A DNA stretch of 64,000 nt from Phenylobacterium sp. (GTDB lineage: Bacteria > Pseudomonadota > Alphaproteobacteria > Caulobacterales > Caulobacteraceae), in the NCBI RefSeq assembly GCF_004299445.1, contig NZ_SCTC01000003.1:62001-126000 (forward strand). Direction: 5' to 3'. Made by a program: the position numbers and the translations under genes. Of this stretch, positions 34,760 to 43,301 are shown in pieces. The notes below the pieces were generated by a model that worked only from the letters and a program-made list of their open reading frames with translations, did not search any database and was not told where the DNA came from. Every line of letters begins with the position of its first letter. The stretch's first letter is position 1.

Positions 34760-35458
34760 TCAGACCCGCCCCGTCACCGGCACCAGCGCACCGGTCACCG
34801 CCACCGCCGCCTCGCTGGCCAGGAACAGCATCACAGAGGCCAGATCGTCGGGGGCGACCCAGGCGGCGAAGTCGGCGGCGGGCATGTCGGCGCGGTTCGT
34901 GGGCGTGTCGATGATCGAGGGCAGCACGGCGTTGACGGTGACCCCGTCGCCCTTCAGTTCCTCGGCCAGGGCCTGCGTCAGGCTGTGGACGCCCGCCTTG
35001 GCGGCGGCATAGGCGCCCATGCCCATCGCCGCCTTCAGCGCCGCCGCCGAGCCCACGTTGACGATCCGCCCCGCGGCGCTGCGCTTCAGGTGCGGGACGG
35101 CGGCGCGACAGGCGTTGGCCGCGGTCAGCACGTTCAGCCGGTACATCGCCGGCCAGCTTGCGATCGAGCCGTCCTGCAGGGTCTCCCAGGTGAACCCGCC
35201 GGCGATGTTGAGCAGCGCGTCGACCCCGCCAAACCGATCGGCCACGGCGTCCATCGCGGCGCCAGATTGCACAGCGTCGGTCAGGTCAACGCCGCCGAGC
35301 ACCAGCACGTCCGGGCCGCTCGGCAAGCCCACCGGCGCATCCTTGGCGAAGTCGATCAGCGCCAGCCTGGCGCCCTGCCCGGCCGCGGCTTTCGCCGCCG
35401 CCTGACCCAACACCCCGAAGGCGCCTGTGATCGCGATCACCCGTCCGGCCATATCCAA
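34760..35458 (-). CDS. SDR-family oxidoreductase
   Basis: A 232-residue Rossmann-fold reductase. VIAITGAFGVLGQAAAKAAA at residues 7-26 is the NAD(P) loop in TGxxxGxG form, LLNIAGGFTWETL near 85 the NxAG strand, and VNVGSAAALKAAMGMGAYAA contains the catalytic Ser and Tyr with YAAAK near 145. Lys and Asn positions are as in classical SDRs. The substrate is unknown. It sits between a thiolase with an intrinsic terminator and the receptor gene, so it is probably transcribed from its own promoter in the 68-bp gap. PVTGRV at the end matches the family C-terminus. Confidence 0.88.
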   Translation of the reverse strand: MDMAGRVIAITGAFGVLGQAAAKAAAGQGARLALIDFAKDAPVGLPSGPDVLVLGGVDLTDAVQSGAAMDAVADRFGGVDALLNIAGGFTWETLQDGSIASWPAMYRLNVLTAANACRAAVPHLKRSAAGRIVNVGSAAALKAAMGMGAYAAAKAGVHSLTQALAEELKGDGVTVNAVLPSIIDTPTNRADMPAADFAAWVAPDDLASVMLFLASEAAVAVTGALVPVTGRV

Positions 35459-35474
35459 CCCCTGAAAACGGAAA

Positions 35475-35496
35475 CGGCCGGGGTCTCCCCCGGCCG
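35475..35496 (-). terminator. Intrinsic terminator of the thiolase gene
   Basis: A 9-bp perfect GC stem (CGGCCGGGG with CCCCGGCCG, loop TCTC) lies 30 bp past the thiolase stop on the minus strand. In that direction it is followed by TTTCCGTTTT at positions 35474-35465. It separates the thiolase from the SDR gene. Confidence 0.75.
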
Positions 35497-35526
35497 CTCC
35501 TCAGAACCGCAATTCCGCGCGGAACG

Positions 35527-36699
35527 CTAGAGGCGCTCGACGATCGTGACGTTGGCCATGCCGCCGCCTTCGCACATGGTCTGCAGGCCATACTTCTTGC
35601 CGCGGGCCTTCAGGGCGTAGAGCAGCGTGGTCATCAGCTTGGTGCCCGACGCGCCCAGCGGGTGGCCCAGCGCGATCGCGCCGCCGTTGACGTTGACCCG
35701 CTCGGGGTCGGCGCCCAGCTTCTGGATGAAGGCCACCGGCACCGAGGCGAAGGCCTCGTTCACTTCGAACAGGTCGATGTCGTCGATCGACATGCCGGCC
35801 TTCTTCAGCGCCCGCTCGGTCGCAGGGATCGGCGCTTCCAGCATGATCACCGGGTCGTGGCCCAGCAGCGACAGGTGGTGGATGCGGGCCAGCGGCGTCA
35901 GGTTGTGTTCCTTAAGCGCCTTTTCCGACACGACCATCACGCCCGAAGCGCCGTCGCAGATCTGTGAAGAGGTGGCCGCCGTGATCCGGCCACCCTCACG
36001 CAGCAGCTTCACGCCGCGCATGCCCTCCAGGCTGACGTCATAGCGGATGCCCTCGTCGCTATCGTGACGGATGGTGTTGCCCTCGGCGTCCAGGCCGTCG
36101 ATGGCCAGGATCTCATCCTTGAAGGCGCCGCCCTGGGTGGCCGCGATGGCGCGCTGGTGGCTGGTGTAGCCGTACTCGTCCAGCTGGTCCTTGGTCAGGC
36201 CATACTTCTCGGCGACCATCTCGGCGCCCATGAACTGGCTGAACTGGATGTTCGGATAGCGCTCTTCCTGGCGCGGGCTCTTCGGAATGCCGAAGCCTTC
36301 CTTGGCCGGCAGCGAAACCGACAGGCCCATCGGCACGCGGGTCATGCTCTCGACGCCCGAGGCGATCACCACGTCCATCGTGCCGCTCATGACCGCCTGG
36401 GCGGCGAAGTGCAGCGCCTGCTGCGACGAGCCACACTGGCGGTCCACCGAGGTGCCGGGCACGCTTTCCGGCAGGCGCGAGCTCAGCACCGAGTTGCGCG
36501 CGACGTTGGTCGACTGCTCGCCCACCTGCATCACGCAGCCCATGACCACGTCCTCGATCACGTTCGGGTCGATGCCCGTGCGGTCCAGCAGGTCGTTCAG
36601 GACGACGCCGCCGAGGTCAGAGGGGTGCCAGCCACGAACGCGGCCGCCCTTGCGGCCACCGGCGGTGCGGGTTGCGGCGACGATATAAGCCTCGGCCAT
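35527..36699 (-). CDS. Acetyl-CoA acetyltransferase (thiolase)
   Basis: A 390-residue thiolase starting at MAEAYIVAATRT (ATG 36699-36697), with GGGAG upstream. Active-site residues are all seen: the nucleophilic Cys near 90 in SVDRQCGSSQQALHFAAQ, the His near 347 in GGAIALGHPLGASGTK and the second Cys near 377 in TMCEGGGMAN. It condenses or cleaves acyl-CoA and acetyl-CoA in fatty-acid or other acyl breakdown. The neighbouring SDR and the acyl-CoA dehydrogenase pairs elsewhere fit a catabolic role, but biosynthetic acetoacetyl-CoA formation cannot be excluded. It has its own terminator. Confidence 0.92.
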   Translation of the reverse strand: MAEAYIVAATRTAGGRKGGRVRGWHPSDLGGVVLNDLLDRTGIDPNVIEDVVMGCVMQVGEQSTNVARNSVLSSRLPESVPGTSVDRQCGSSQQALHFAAQAVMSGTMDVVIASGVESMTRVPMGLSVSLPAKEGFGIPKSPRQEERYPNIQFSQFMGAEMVAEKYGLTKDQLDEYGYTSHQRAIAATQGGAFKDEILAIDGLDAEGNTIRHDSDEGIRYDVSLEGMRGVKLLREGGRITAATSSQICDGASGVMVVSEKALKEHNLTPLARIHHLSLLGHDPVIMLEAPIPATERALKKAGMSIDDIDLFEVNEAFASVPVAFIQKLGADPERVNVNGGAIALGHPLGASGTKLMTTLLYALKARGKKYGLQTMCEGGGMANVTIVERL

Positions 36700-36798
36700 T
36701 TTGAAACTCCCAATCAGACTTGCGCCGTCCCGGCGCTTCGCCGGGAGTTGTAAGAGGGGCGCCGCTGCGGAAGACAACGTGGGTGACGCGGGCGTCAC

Positions 36799-37299
36799 CT
36801 AACCTTGGGAGAAGGTCGCCGCCATGATGCGCTCCAGCCACGCCTGGTCGGTCTCGTCGAACGCCGCCGGACGGTCGGAGTCGACATCGAACACAGCGAT
36901 CAGCTTGCCCCCCGCATCGAAGACCGGGACCACGATCTCGCTGGCCGATCGGCCGTCGCAGGCGATGTGGCCGGGGAAGGCGTGAACATCGGGCACCAAC
37001 TGGGTCTGCCGCGTCGCCGCCGCCGTCCCGCAGACGCCCCGCCCAAAGGCGATTCGCATGCAGCCCAGGGTTCCCTGGTAGGGACCGACCACCAACTCGG
37101 CCTCCTTCGTGGGGTCGACCACGTAGAAGCCGGTCCAGAAATAGCTGTCGAAGCTGTTGGCAAGCATGGAGCTGACCGTGGCCATTCGCGCCGTCAGGTT
37201 CGGCTCCCCGTCCAGAACGGACGCGATCTCCTCGGCCACGGCGGCATAGCGCTGAGCCTTGTCGGCGGGCAGGACGACATCGTTGAAGGCTTCGGCCAT
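36799..37299 (-). CDS. Free methionine-(R)-sulfoxide reductase (GAF domain)
   Basis: A 166-residue GAF-domain enzyme. The three Cys of fRMsr are present at about 80, 90 and 114 (GCMRI, GVCGTAAATRQ, HIACD), and WTGFYVVDP near 55 and IVVPVFDAGGKLIAVFDVDS near 122 match the pocket. It reduces free methionine-R-sulfoxide in the cytosol by Cys disulphide exchange with thioredoxin or glutaredoxin. The gene diverges from the VOC gene at 37404 and is followed by the thiolase gene on the same strand, 99 bp away. Oxidative-stress control is plausible but not visible. Confidence 0.9.
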   Translation of the reverse strand: MAEAFNDVVLPADKAQRYAAVAEEIASVLDGEPNLTARMATVSSMLANSFDSYFWTGFYVVDPTKEAELVVGPYQGTLGCMRIAFGRGVCGTAAATRQTQLVPDVHAFPGHIACDGRSASEIVVPVFDAGGKLIAVFDVDSDRPAAFDETDQAWLERIMAATFSQG

Positions 37300-37403
37300 G
37301 GCGCTGATGTAGCGATGCCCCGACCTGCGGGCCAGTCCTGGCCGCTTGATCTCGGCGCCGACGGCGTAGAAGGTGCCCCCAGACTTCGAAAGGGGAGTAT
37401 GCC

Positions 37404-37811
37404 ATGAGCGTCGCCGCCACCGACCGTCCCGCCAAGGCGGCCGAAGTCCTAGCCGCCGTCGGCATCGGCGTCGCCGACCTGGCGCGCGCAGAGGACTTCT
37501 ACGTCCGCGTCCTGGGCATGTCGGTGCAACAGCGCATCAAGCTGCCGCACATGGACGAGGTCATCGTGGGCCATCCCGGCCGCACGTCGGTGGTGCTGAT
37601 GCACTGGACCGACGGCTCGGACCGGAACTACCGAGCGAACCCGGTGAAGATCGTCTTCTACGTGCCGGACGCGAAGGGCGTGATGGACAAGATCCGCGCC
37701 GAGGGCCTGCCGATCAGCCGCGACGCGGTCGCCTCGCCCGATTTCGGCGACCGCATCATCGGCCTGGCCGAAGACCCCGACGGCTACGTCATCGAGCTGA
37801 TCCAACGCTAG
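37404..37811 (+). CDS. VOC-family (glyoxalase/dioxygenase-like) protein
   Basis: A 135-residue VOC protein with good AGGGGAG before the ATG at 37404. The two modules read VGIGVADLARAEDFYVRVLG near residue 17 and KIVFYVPDAKGVMDKIRAEG near 80, with GDRIIGLAEDPDGYVIELIQ at the end. ELIQ provides the last metal-ligand Glu that the tandem VOC pair at 28 kb lacks, so this one may be an active metalloenzyme of glyoxalase type. Neighbours give no further clue. Confidence 0.88.
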   Translation: MSVAATDRPAKAAEVLAAVGIGVADLARAEDFYVRVLGMSVQQRIKLPHMDEVIVGHPGRTSVVLMHWTDGSDRNYRANPVKIVFYVPDAKGVMDKIRAEGLPISRDAVASPDFGDRIIGLAEDPDGYVIELIQR

Positions 37812-37826
37812 GCGGACCCGGCGCCG

Positions 37827-38999
37827 CTAGTCGGCGCCGGACTTCGCCTTGCCCTTGGCGGTCGGCTGGGCCTTCTCCGCAGCGGCGGCCGCGTCGGCGG
37901 CGGCCTTGGCCTTGGCTTCGGCCTCTTCCTTTTCCTTCTGCCGCGCGCCGGCCAGGATGCCCGGCAGGGCGTAGTTGCCCTCGTGGCAGGCGTACTCATA
38001 GACGCGGCCGTTCAGGGTGCTGAAGGTGTACTCGCCGCCCCAGGGCTTGTCCCACATCTCGGGATCTTCCAGCTGGAACCGGTAGAGGATCTTGGTCGGC
38101 GACAGCCGGGTGAACCACTCGGTGACCTTGAGGTTCTTCCACGAGCCCATGAACTGCTGGCTCTCGGGCAGATTGGTGGTCTCGACCACAAGAGTGTCAC
38201 CCTCGTATCGACCGATGGAGTCCCCCATCGTCGGCCGCAGCCCGTCGGTGCGATGCGTCCCGTTCAGCCGGATGATGCGGGCGTCGTGGATCATCTCCAC
38301 CTCGATCACCACGGCGTCCGGCGTCTGCACGATCTGATAGTTGTTGTTGTAATAGCCGTTTGGCAGCATGGGCGGGCCCGTGTTGCGGCCGAAGCCCGAG
38401 ATGCAGCGCTCGCCCAGCGAGCGGTTCTCATAGCTGTCGTAGATGTCGCGGAATCCGCCGCCCCGCGGCGCAGGCGCGCCGGCCTTGCGCGGGGGCGGCA
38501 GGCCGTTTTCGGTCGTGAGGATCGAGGTCCGGTAGACGCCGTTGATCTCGACCATGTGCATGCCCGGATCGATCCAGAAGGTGTTGTAGCCTCCCGTGTC
38601 GCCACCGGCGGCGATGAAGTCGGGCCGAATCTCCACCAGCTTCGAGCTGCTCAGCTTGGCCTGCACCTCGGCGGTGGACTCGCTCTGGTCGGTCGGCGCA
38701 TCGGACTCGGCCAGCGCCTGGGCCCAGATCTTCTCGAACGCCCTGGCCTCTTCGGCGGTGAGCGTCGCCTTGTCCGAGATGCGGCGGTTGCGCGTGAGCG
38801 GCGTCAATGTGGCGTTTGACCAATAGCCGGACAGGTCGGGCTGGCCCATGGCGTTCCTGGGCCGCTTCCAGCCGGCCGGCGGGATTGAGGAGTCGGCGGC
38901 GGCCGAAACAGGCGGGCCCTTGGTCTGGGCGGCCGCGGTGAATCCCATGCCGGTGGTGACGAGCGCGGTTCCTAACGCGAGGACGAGGGCATAGCGCAT
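37827..38999 (-). CDS. Secreted protein of unknown function with charged C-terminal tail
   Basis: A 390-residue protein starting at MRYALVLALGTALVTTG (ATG 38999-38997), signal peptide to about residue 24. Recurrent sequence features are GQPDLSGYWSNATLTPLTRN near 52, YNTFWIDPGMHMVEINGVYR near 140, an aromatic and Asn-rich NGYYNNNYQIVQTPDAVVIE near 215 and HDARIIRLNGTHRTDG near 240. Similar secreted proteins occur in many copies in Caulobacteraceae and sphingomonads, with no established function. The last 40 residues are Lys, Glu and Ala rich (EKEEAEAKAKAAADAAAAAE), possibly a coiled or cell-wall-facing tail. No catalytic motif is recognised. Confidence 0.78.
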   Translation of the reverse strand: MRYALVLALGTALVTTGMGFTAAAQTKGPPVSAAADSSIPPAGWKRPRNAMGQPDLSGYWSNATLTPLTRNRRISDKATLTAEEARAFEKIWAQALAESDAPTDQSESTAEVQAKLSSSKLVEIRPDFIAAGGDTGGYNTFWIDPGMHMVEINGVYRTSILTTENGLPPPRKAGAPAPRGGGFRDIYDSYENRSLGERCISGFGRNTGPPMLPNGYYNNNYQIVQTPDAVVIEVEMIHDARIIRLNGTHRTDGLRPTMGDSIGRYEGDTLVVETTNLPESQQFMGSWKNLKVTEWFTRLSPTKILYRFQLEDPEMWDKPWGGEYTFSTLNGRVYEYACHEGNYALPGILAGARQKEKEEAEAKAKAAADAAAAAEKAQPTAKGKAKSGAD

Positions 39000-39079
39000 G
39001 GTGAAGCTCCGGAGCGTTTCCACATACTTGTTTTCGGAATCATACACCGGCCGTCCGCGAACGCACGGGAAAGTCGACC

Positions 39080-39466
39080 TCAGCGCTTGCGCGCCGCCGC
39101 ATTGGCGGTCGCGGCGGCCCGGACCAGGTCCTGTAACGCGCCCGCATCGATCGCGGCGCCCTCGGGCACGTCGATGGCGCGGCGGACATTCCCATCCAGG
39201 CTGGCGTTGAACAAACCCTTTGGGTCGTCCAGCGACGCGCCCTTCGCGAAGGTGAGCTTCACCGCCTTCTTGTAGACCTCGCCCGTGCAGATGATGCCAT
39301 CCTTCGACCAGACCGGCACGCCCCACTTCCATTCCTCAAGGATTCCCGGGTCCGCCGCGCGGATCAGTTCGCGCAGTTCCGCCAGGGTCTCGCCGCGCCA
39401 GTCGCCAAGCTCTGCGATACGTCCGTCGAGCTGGTTGGGCCTGTTCGCTCTCGTTCCCCTGATCAT
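39080..39466 (-). CDS. DUF1801-domain protein
   Basis: A 128-residue protein. ELRELIRAADPGILEEWKWG near residue 31 and VPVWSKDGIICTGEVYKKAV near 51 match the DUF1801 (YdhG-like) fold, and FAKGASLDDPKGLFNASLDG follows. The family is small, cytosolic and uncharacterised; some members are linked to iron metabolism. The ATG at 39466 has no clear ribosome site, and the first 12 residues (MIRGTRANRPNQ) do not look like the family's start. They lie opposite a hydrophobic frame on the other strand, which suggests a rearranged 5' end. Confidence 0.75.
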   Translation of the reverse strand: MIRGTRANRPNQLDGRIAELGDWRGETLAELRELIRAADPGILEEWKWGVPVWSKDGIICTGEVYKKAVKLTFAKGASLDDPKGLFNASLDGNVRRAIDVPEGAAIDAGALQDLVRAAATANAAARKR

Positions 39467-39545
39467 GCTGCTGGTGAGCGGGCTCTACCTGTTCGCCCTG
39501 CCCTATTTGTTGAAGGCGTCGAGACCCGGTTCAAAGCATAGGTAA
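39430..39545 (+). pseudogene. Possible 3' remnant of a membrane-protein gene
   Basis: In one plus-strand frame the sequence reads WLGLFALVPLIMLLVSGLYL followed by FALPYLLKASRPGSKH and a stop. This looks like the last helix of a PepSY-type or similar inner-membrane protein. No start or upstream coding sequence accompanies it, and it runs opposite the 5' end of the DUF1801 gene. It may equally be chance. Confidence 0.2.
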
Positions 39546-39756
39546 CGCTGGCAGCTTCGATCATGAGCGAGCGGACGTGCGCCCGGCCCTGGACGACGCC
39601 TCCGCCGTCCACGTCGGCGGGGGTCTGCCCGAGGATGTCGCCGGCGACCCGTCGAAGATCACGTCGCTCCGGCGGGGAAGTCGCCGTCCCTTCGGTTGAC
39701 CCTGGTCCAGCCCCCCTCCATCGTCGCCATGACGGCTCTGGAGGGGGACCAACGCC

Positions 39757-41037
39757 ATGAGAAGAACGCTCGCGCTCATCCTGTCGGGCGCGCTCGTCGC
39801 GACCCCGCTCGCCGCGCCCAGCGTCGCCGCAGCCCAGGCGACGTCCACCGCCAAGTCCGCCATCTCGGCGCAGCGCATCGCCCGGGTCGGGGCCATGCTG
39901 CAGAGCTACGTCGACCAGGGTCGCATCGCCGGCGCCGTCATCGACATCCGCCAGGACGGCCGGGACGTCTACTCCGAGGCGTTCGGCTGGCGCGACAAGG
40001 AAGCCCGCGCCCCGATGCGCGAGGACACCATCTTTCGCATCGCCTCGCAGACCAAGGCGCTGACCAGCGTGGCGGTCATGATGCTGATGGAGGACGGTCG
40101 GCTGCTGCTGGACGATCCGATCGGCAAGCACCTGCCCGAGTGGTCCAAGACCACCGTCGCGGTCCCCAGGACGGGCGGCGGCTACGACGTGGTGCCAGTG
40201 AAGCGGCCGATCACGATCCGAGACCTCCTTACCCACACGGCCGGAATTTCCTACGGCCCAGGCCCGGCCGAGCAGGCGTGGCGTGATGCCGGGATCACAG
40301 GCTGGTACTTCGCGGACCGCACCGAGCCCGTCTCGGCCGTGGTGGCGCGCATGCCCGCCCTGCCGATGGCGGCCCAGCCCGGCGAGCGGTTCGTCTACGG
40401 CTACAACACCGACATCCTGGGCGTGCTGGTCGAGAAAATCAGCGGCCAGACCCTCGGCGCCTTCCTGGACGAGCGCCTGATCAAGCCCCTGGGCATGAAG
40501 GACACTTCCTTCTTCCTGCCACCCGAGAAGGCCGACCGCCTGGCCGTGGTCTATTCGGCCGACGGCGCCGGCATCAAGCGCGCCCCGGATCCCGGCGGGT
40601 GGCAGGGCTCGGCTCACGTGGGCCAGGGCCATTACCTGAACGGGCCTCGCATCGCCCAGGCCGGCGGCGCGGGCCTGCTCTCCACCGCCGCCGACTACAG
40701 CCGCTTCCTCGAGATGCTCCGCCGCGGCGGCGAGATCGGCGGCAAACGCTATTTGAGTCGCAAGTCGGTCGAGCTGATGACCGCGAACCACCTGGTCGAG
40801 GCGCCCTACCCGCCCGGCACCGGGTTCGGCCTCGGCTTCCGCATCCGCACCGACCTCGGCAAGAACGGGCTGCCGGGCACGGTCGGCGAGTACGGCTGGG
40901 GCGGCGCCTACCACAGTCAGTACTGGGTCGATCCCGTCGAACGCCTGACGGTCTCATACATGATCCAGCTTATTCCCGCCGGCGACATCGACGACGTGGG
41001 CAAGCTGCGCGCCCTGATCTACCAGGCGCTGGAGTAG
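39757..41037 (+). CDS. Serine hydrolase of the beta-lactamase (class C-like) family
   Basis: A 426-residue exported enzyme with GGAGGGGGA before the ATG at 39757 and a signal peptide ending AAAQA near residue 27. IFRIASQTKALTSVAVMMLM near residue 92 holds the SxxK nucleophile motif (SQTK), and RFVYGYNTDILGVLVEKISG near 213 the YxN motif. The third motif is replaced by EYGWGGAYHSQYWVDP near residue 375, as in esterases and D-aminopeptidases of family S12. It hydrolyses an ester or peptide in the periplasm; true beta-lactamase activity is unlikely. The S9 peptidase gene lies 139 bp downstream on the same strand. Confidence 0.9.
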   Translation: MRRTLALILSGALVATPLAAPSVAAAQATSTAKSAISAQRIARVGAMLQSYVDQGRIAGAVIDIRQDGRDVYSEAFGWRDKEARAPMREDTIFRIASQTKALTSVAVMMLMEDGRLLLDDPIGKHLPEWSKTTVAVPRTGGGYDVVPVKRPITIRDLLTHTAGISYGPGPAEQAWRDAGITGWYFADRTEPVSAVVARMPALPMAAQPGERFVYGYNTDILGVLVEKISGQTLGAFLDERLIKPLGMKDTSFFLPPEKADRLAVVYSADGAGIKRAPDPGGWQGSAHVGQGHYLNGPRIAQAGGAGLLSTAADYSRFLEMLRRGGEIGGKRYLSRKSVELMTANHLVEAPYPPGTGFGLGFRIRTDLGKNGLPGTVGEYGWGGAYHSQYWVDPVERLTVSYMIQLIPAGDIDDVGKLRALIYQALE

Positions 41038-41176
41038 CCGCTCGCCGCGCCTAGGCGGCGGCTCCCATCCGGAGTTCGCCTGCCGCGCGCACAGCATCAC
41101 CCGTTCGTCGCACTGGCTGGACAAACCCACCCCCAGCCCTTCAAGTCTCGCGCCTGATCTTCCGGGGAGTTTCTGC

Positions 41177-43216
41177 ATGCGTCTGGCTGTTCTGGCGGCG
41201 GCGATCGTGTTGTCCGCGGCAGGTGGGGCGCTGGCGCAAGGCGGCGACGGCCCTTCACGCACCTTCAGCGCCCGCGATCTGTTCGGCCTGCAGCAGGCCG
41301 GCGACCCGCAGGTGCGGCCCGATGGCGGGGCCATCGCCTACGTCCGCGCCGCCAACGACATCATGACAGACCGCGCCCGGCGCTCGATCTGGCTGGCGGA
41401 CTCGAACACCGGCGCGCAGACACCGCTGGTCGTCGACGACAATACGAACCTGGCGCCGCGCTGGTCACCCGACGGATCGCGGCTGGCCTATGTCTCGGCC
41501 GGTCCCAACGGCGCGCAGATCTACGTCCGCTGGATCGCGTCTGGCCGCTCGGCGCGGGTCGCGAACCTGGAGCAGGCGCCCAACGACATCGCCTGGTCGC
41601 CCGACGGCAAGACGCTCGCCTTTACGATGCTGACCTTGGACGAGGGCCGCTCGCTGGCCCCGCCGATCAAGCGCCCCGAAGGCGCCAAGTGGGCGGAGCC
41701 GCTGAAGGTCATCGACAAGATCACCTACCGCGCTGACGGCGAGGGCTTCCTGAAGCCCGGCTACCGGCACCTCTTCATCGTGTCGGCCGACGGCGGCCAG
41801 CCGCGCCAGATCACGTTCGGGAAATTCGACGACGCCGGCCCGATCGAGTTCACCCGCGACGGCAAAGCGGTCCTGTTCGCGACCAACCGCGCCGACAATT
41901 GGGAGCGCGACCCGCAAGAGTCCGAAATCTACGCTGTCGACATCGCCACGGGCGGGTTGACCCGGCTCACCAATCGCGTGGGCCCGGACGCAGGCGCCAC
42001 CGTCTCGCCCGACGGCTCGCGGATCGCCTACGTCGGCTACGACGACGCGCGCCGCCGCGGCTACGAGAACGTGCGCCTTTACGTCATGGACCGCGACGGC
42101 AAGAACGTCCGCGCGCTGACCGCCGACCTCGACCGCAGCGTCAGCGCACCCCAGTGGGGCCCAGACGGAAAGAGCCTCTACGTCTCGTACGATGACCAGG
42201 GCGTCGTCCAGCTGGCCCGTATCAGCCTGGACGGAAAGCGTCAGGTCCTGTTCTCGGGCCTTGGCGGCGGCGGCCTGGACCGACCCTACACCGGCGGCCA
42301 GTTCTCGGTGGGCAAGGGTGGCCTGGTGGCCTTCACCGACGCCAATCCCGAGCGACCTTCCGACCTCGCGATCTGGCGCGGCGGCAAGACCCAGCGGCTG
42401 ACCGACCTCAACGCCGATCTGCTGGCCGGCAAGCAGATGGCCAGGGTCGAAGCGCTGCCCGTCGTGTCCAGCTACGACAAGAAGCCGATCGGCGCCTGGA
42501 TCGCATACCCGCCGGGCTTCGACCCGTCGAAGAAATACCCGCTGATCCTGGAGATCCACGGCGGCCCGTTCAGCGCCTACGGCCCCAGCTTCGCGACCGA
42601 CATCCAGCTCTACGCCGCGGCCGGCTACATCGTGGTCTACTCGAACCCGCGGGGCTCTACATCGTACGGCGAGGCTTTCGCCAACGAGATCGACCGCAAT
42701 TATCCCAGCCACGACTACGACGACCTGATGAGCGTGGTGGACGCCGCCATCGCCAAGGGGGTGATCGACGACAAGCGCCTCTATGTGACCGGCGGCTCCG
42801 GCGGCGGGGCGCTGACCGCCTGGATCGTCGGCAAGACCGATCGCTTCCGCGCGGCGGCCACACAGAAGCCAGTGATCAACTGGACCAGCCAGGTGCTGAC
42901 CACCGACGCCTACACCTTCATGGCCAGCTACTGGTTCGGGAAAATGCCGTGGGAGGACCCGCAAGGATACTGGGCCCGCTCGCCGCTCTCGCTGGTGGGC
43001 AACGTGAAGACCCCGACCCTGGTGGTGGTGGGCGAGAACGACGACCGCACGCCGCCGTCCGAGGCGGACCAGTATTTCGCCGCCTTGCAGTTGCGAGGGG
43101 TGCCGACGGCCCTGGTTCGGGTTCCTGGCGCCAGCCACGGCGGCATCGCCGCGCGGCCGTCGCAATCGGCGTCCAAGGCCGGCGCGATCCTCGCCTGGTT
43201 CGAACGGCACCGGTAG
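41177..43216 (+). CDS. S9-family prolyl oligopeptidase-like peptidase
   Basis: A 679-residue exported serine peptidase; GGGGAG precedes the ATG at 41177, and a signal peptide ends at ALA near 18. Residues about 20-400 form a WD/TolB-like propeller with repeats such as RWSPDGSRLAYVS and DIAWSPDGKTLAFTM. The C-terminal alpha/beta hydrolase has LILEIHGGPFSAYGPSF near 455, the nucleophile in YVTGGSGGGALTAWIVG near 538, Asp in GENDDRTPPSEAD near 620 and His in PGASHGG near 652. It cleaves dipeptides or oligopeptides in the periplasm or outside. A weak hairpin follows the stop. Confidence 0.92.
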   Translation: MRLAVLAAAIVLSAAGGALAQGGDGPSRTFSARDLFGLQQAGDPQVRPDGGAIAYVRAANDIMTDRARRSIWLADSNTGAQTPLVVDDNTNLAPRWSPDGSRLAYVSAGPNGAQIYVRWIASGRSARVANLEQAPNDIAWSPDGKTLAFTMLTLDEGRSLAPPIKRPEGAKWAEPLKVIDKITYRADGEGFLKPGYRHLFIVSADGGQPRQITFGKFDDAGPIEFTRDGKAVLFATNRADNWERDPQESEIYAVDIATGGLTRLTNRVGPDAGATVSPDGSRIAYVGYDDARRRGYENVRLYVMDRDGKNVRALTADLDRSVSAPQWGPDGKSLYVSYDDQGVVQLARISLDGKRQVLFSGLGGGGLDRPYTGGQFSVGKGGLVAFTDANPERPSDLAIWRGGKTQRLTDLNADLLAGKQMARVEALPVVSSYDKKPIGAWIAYPPGFDPSKKYPLILEIHGGPFSAYGPSFATDIQLYAAAGYIVVYSNPRGSTSYGEAFANEIDRNYPSHDYDDLMSVVDAAIAKGVIDDKRLYVTGGSGGGALTAWIVGKTDRFRAAATQKPVINWTSQVLTTDAYTFMASYWFGKMPWEDPQGYWARSPLSLVGNVKTPTLVVVGENDDRTPPSEADQYFAALQLRGVPTALVRVPGASHGGIAARPSQSASKAGAILAWFERHR

Positions 43217-43220
43217 CTGA

Positions 43221-43240
43221 ACCGCCGCCGCCACGGCGGT
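43221..43240 (+). terminator. Weak terminator-like hairpin after the S9 peptidase gene
   Basis: ACCGCCG pairs with CGGCGGT (7 bp, loop of 6), 4 bp past the peptidase stop, followed by AGTGGCTTTGTTT. The T-rich tail is broken, so termination would be partial. Confidence 0.4.
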
Positions 43241-43255
43241 AGTGGCTTTGTTTAC

Positions 43256-43267
43256 AGAACGTGTTCT
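43256..43267. promoter_or_regulatory. Inverted repeat AGAAC-GT-GTTCT before the double helix-turn-helix gene
   Basis: The arms AGAAC (43256-43260) and GTTCT (43263-43267) are exact inverse complements, 34 bp upstream of the ATG at 43302. TTGTTT just before it could serve as a -35. A related half (GAGAACACGT) lies just past the gene's stop. The site could bind the gene's own product. Confidence 0.4.
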
Positions 43268-43301
43268 AGTTTCGAGCATAGAGCAGCCGCTGGGAGTCGG
43301 C

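Noticed and set aside
39757-41037. Antibiotic-resistance beta-lactamase
   Set aside because: SxxK and YxN are present, but the KTG-like third motif is replaced by a GWGG/HSQ segment typical of family S12 esterases and peptidases. No regulator such as AmpR is adjacent.
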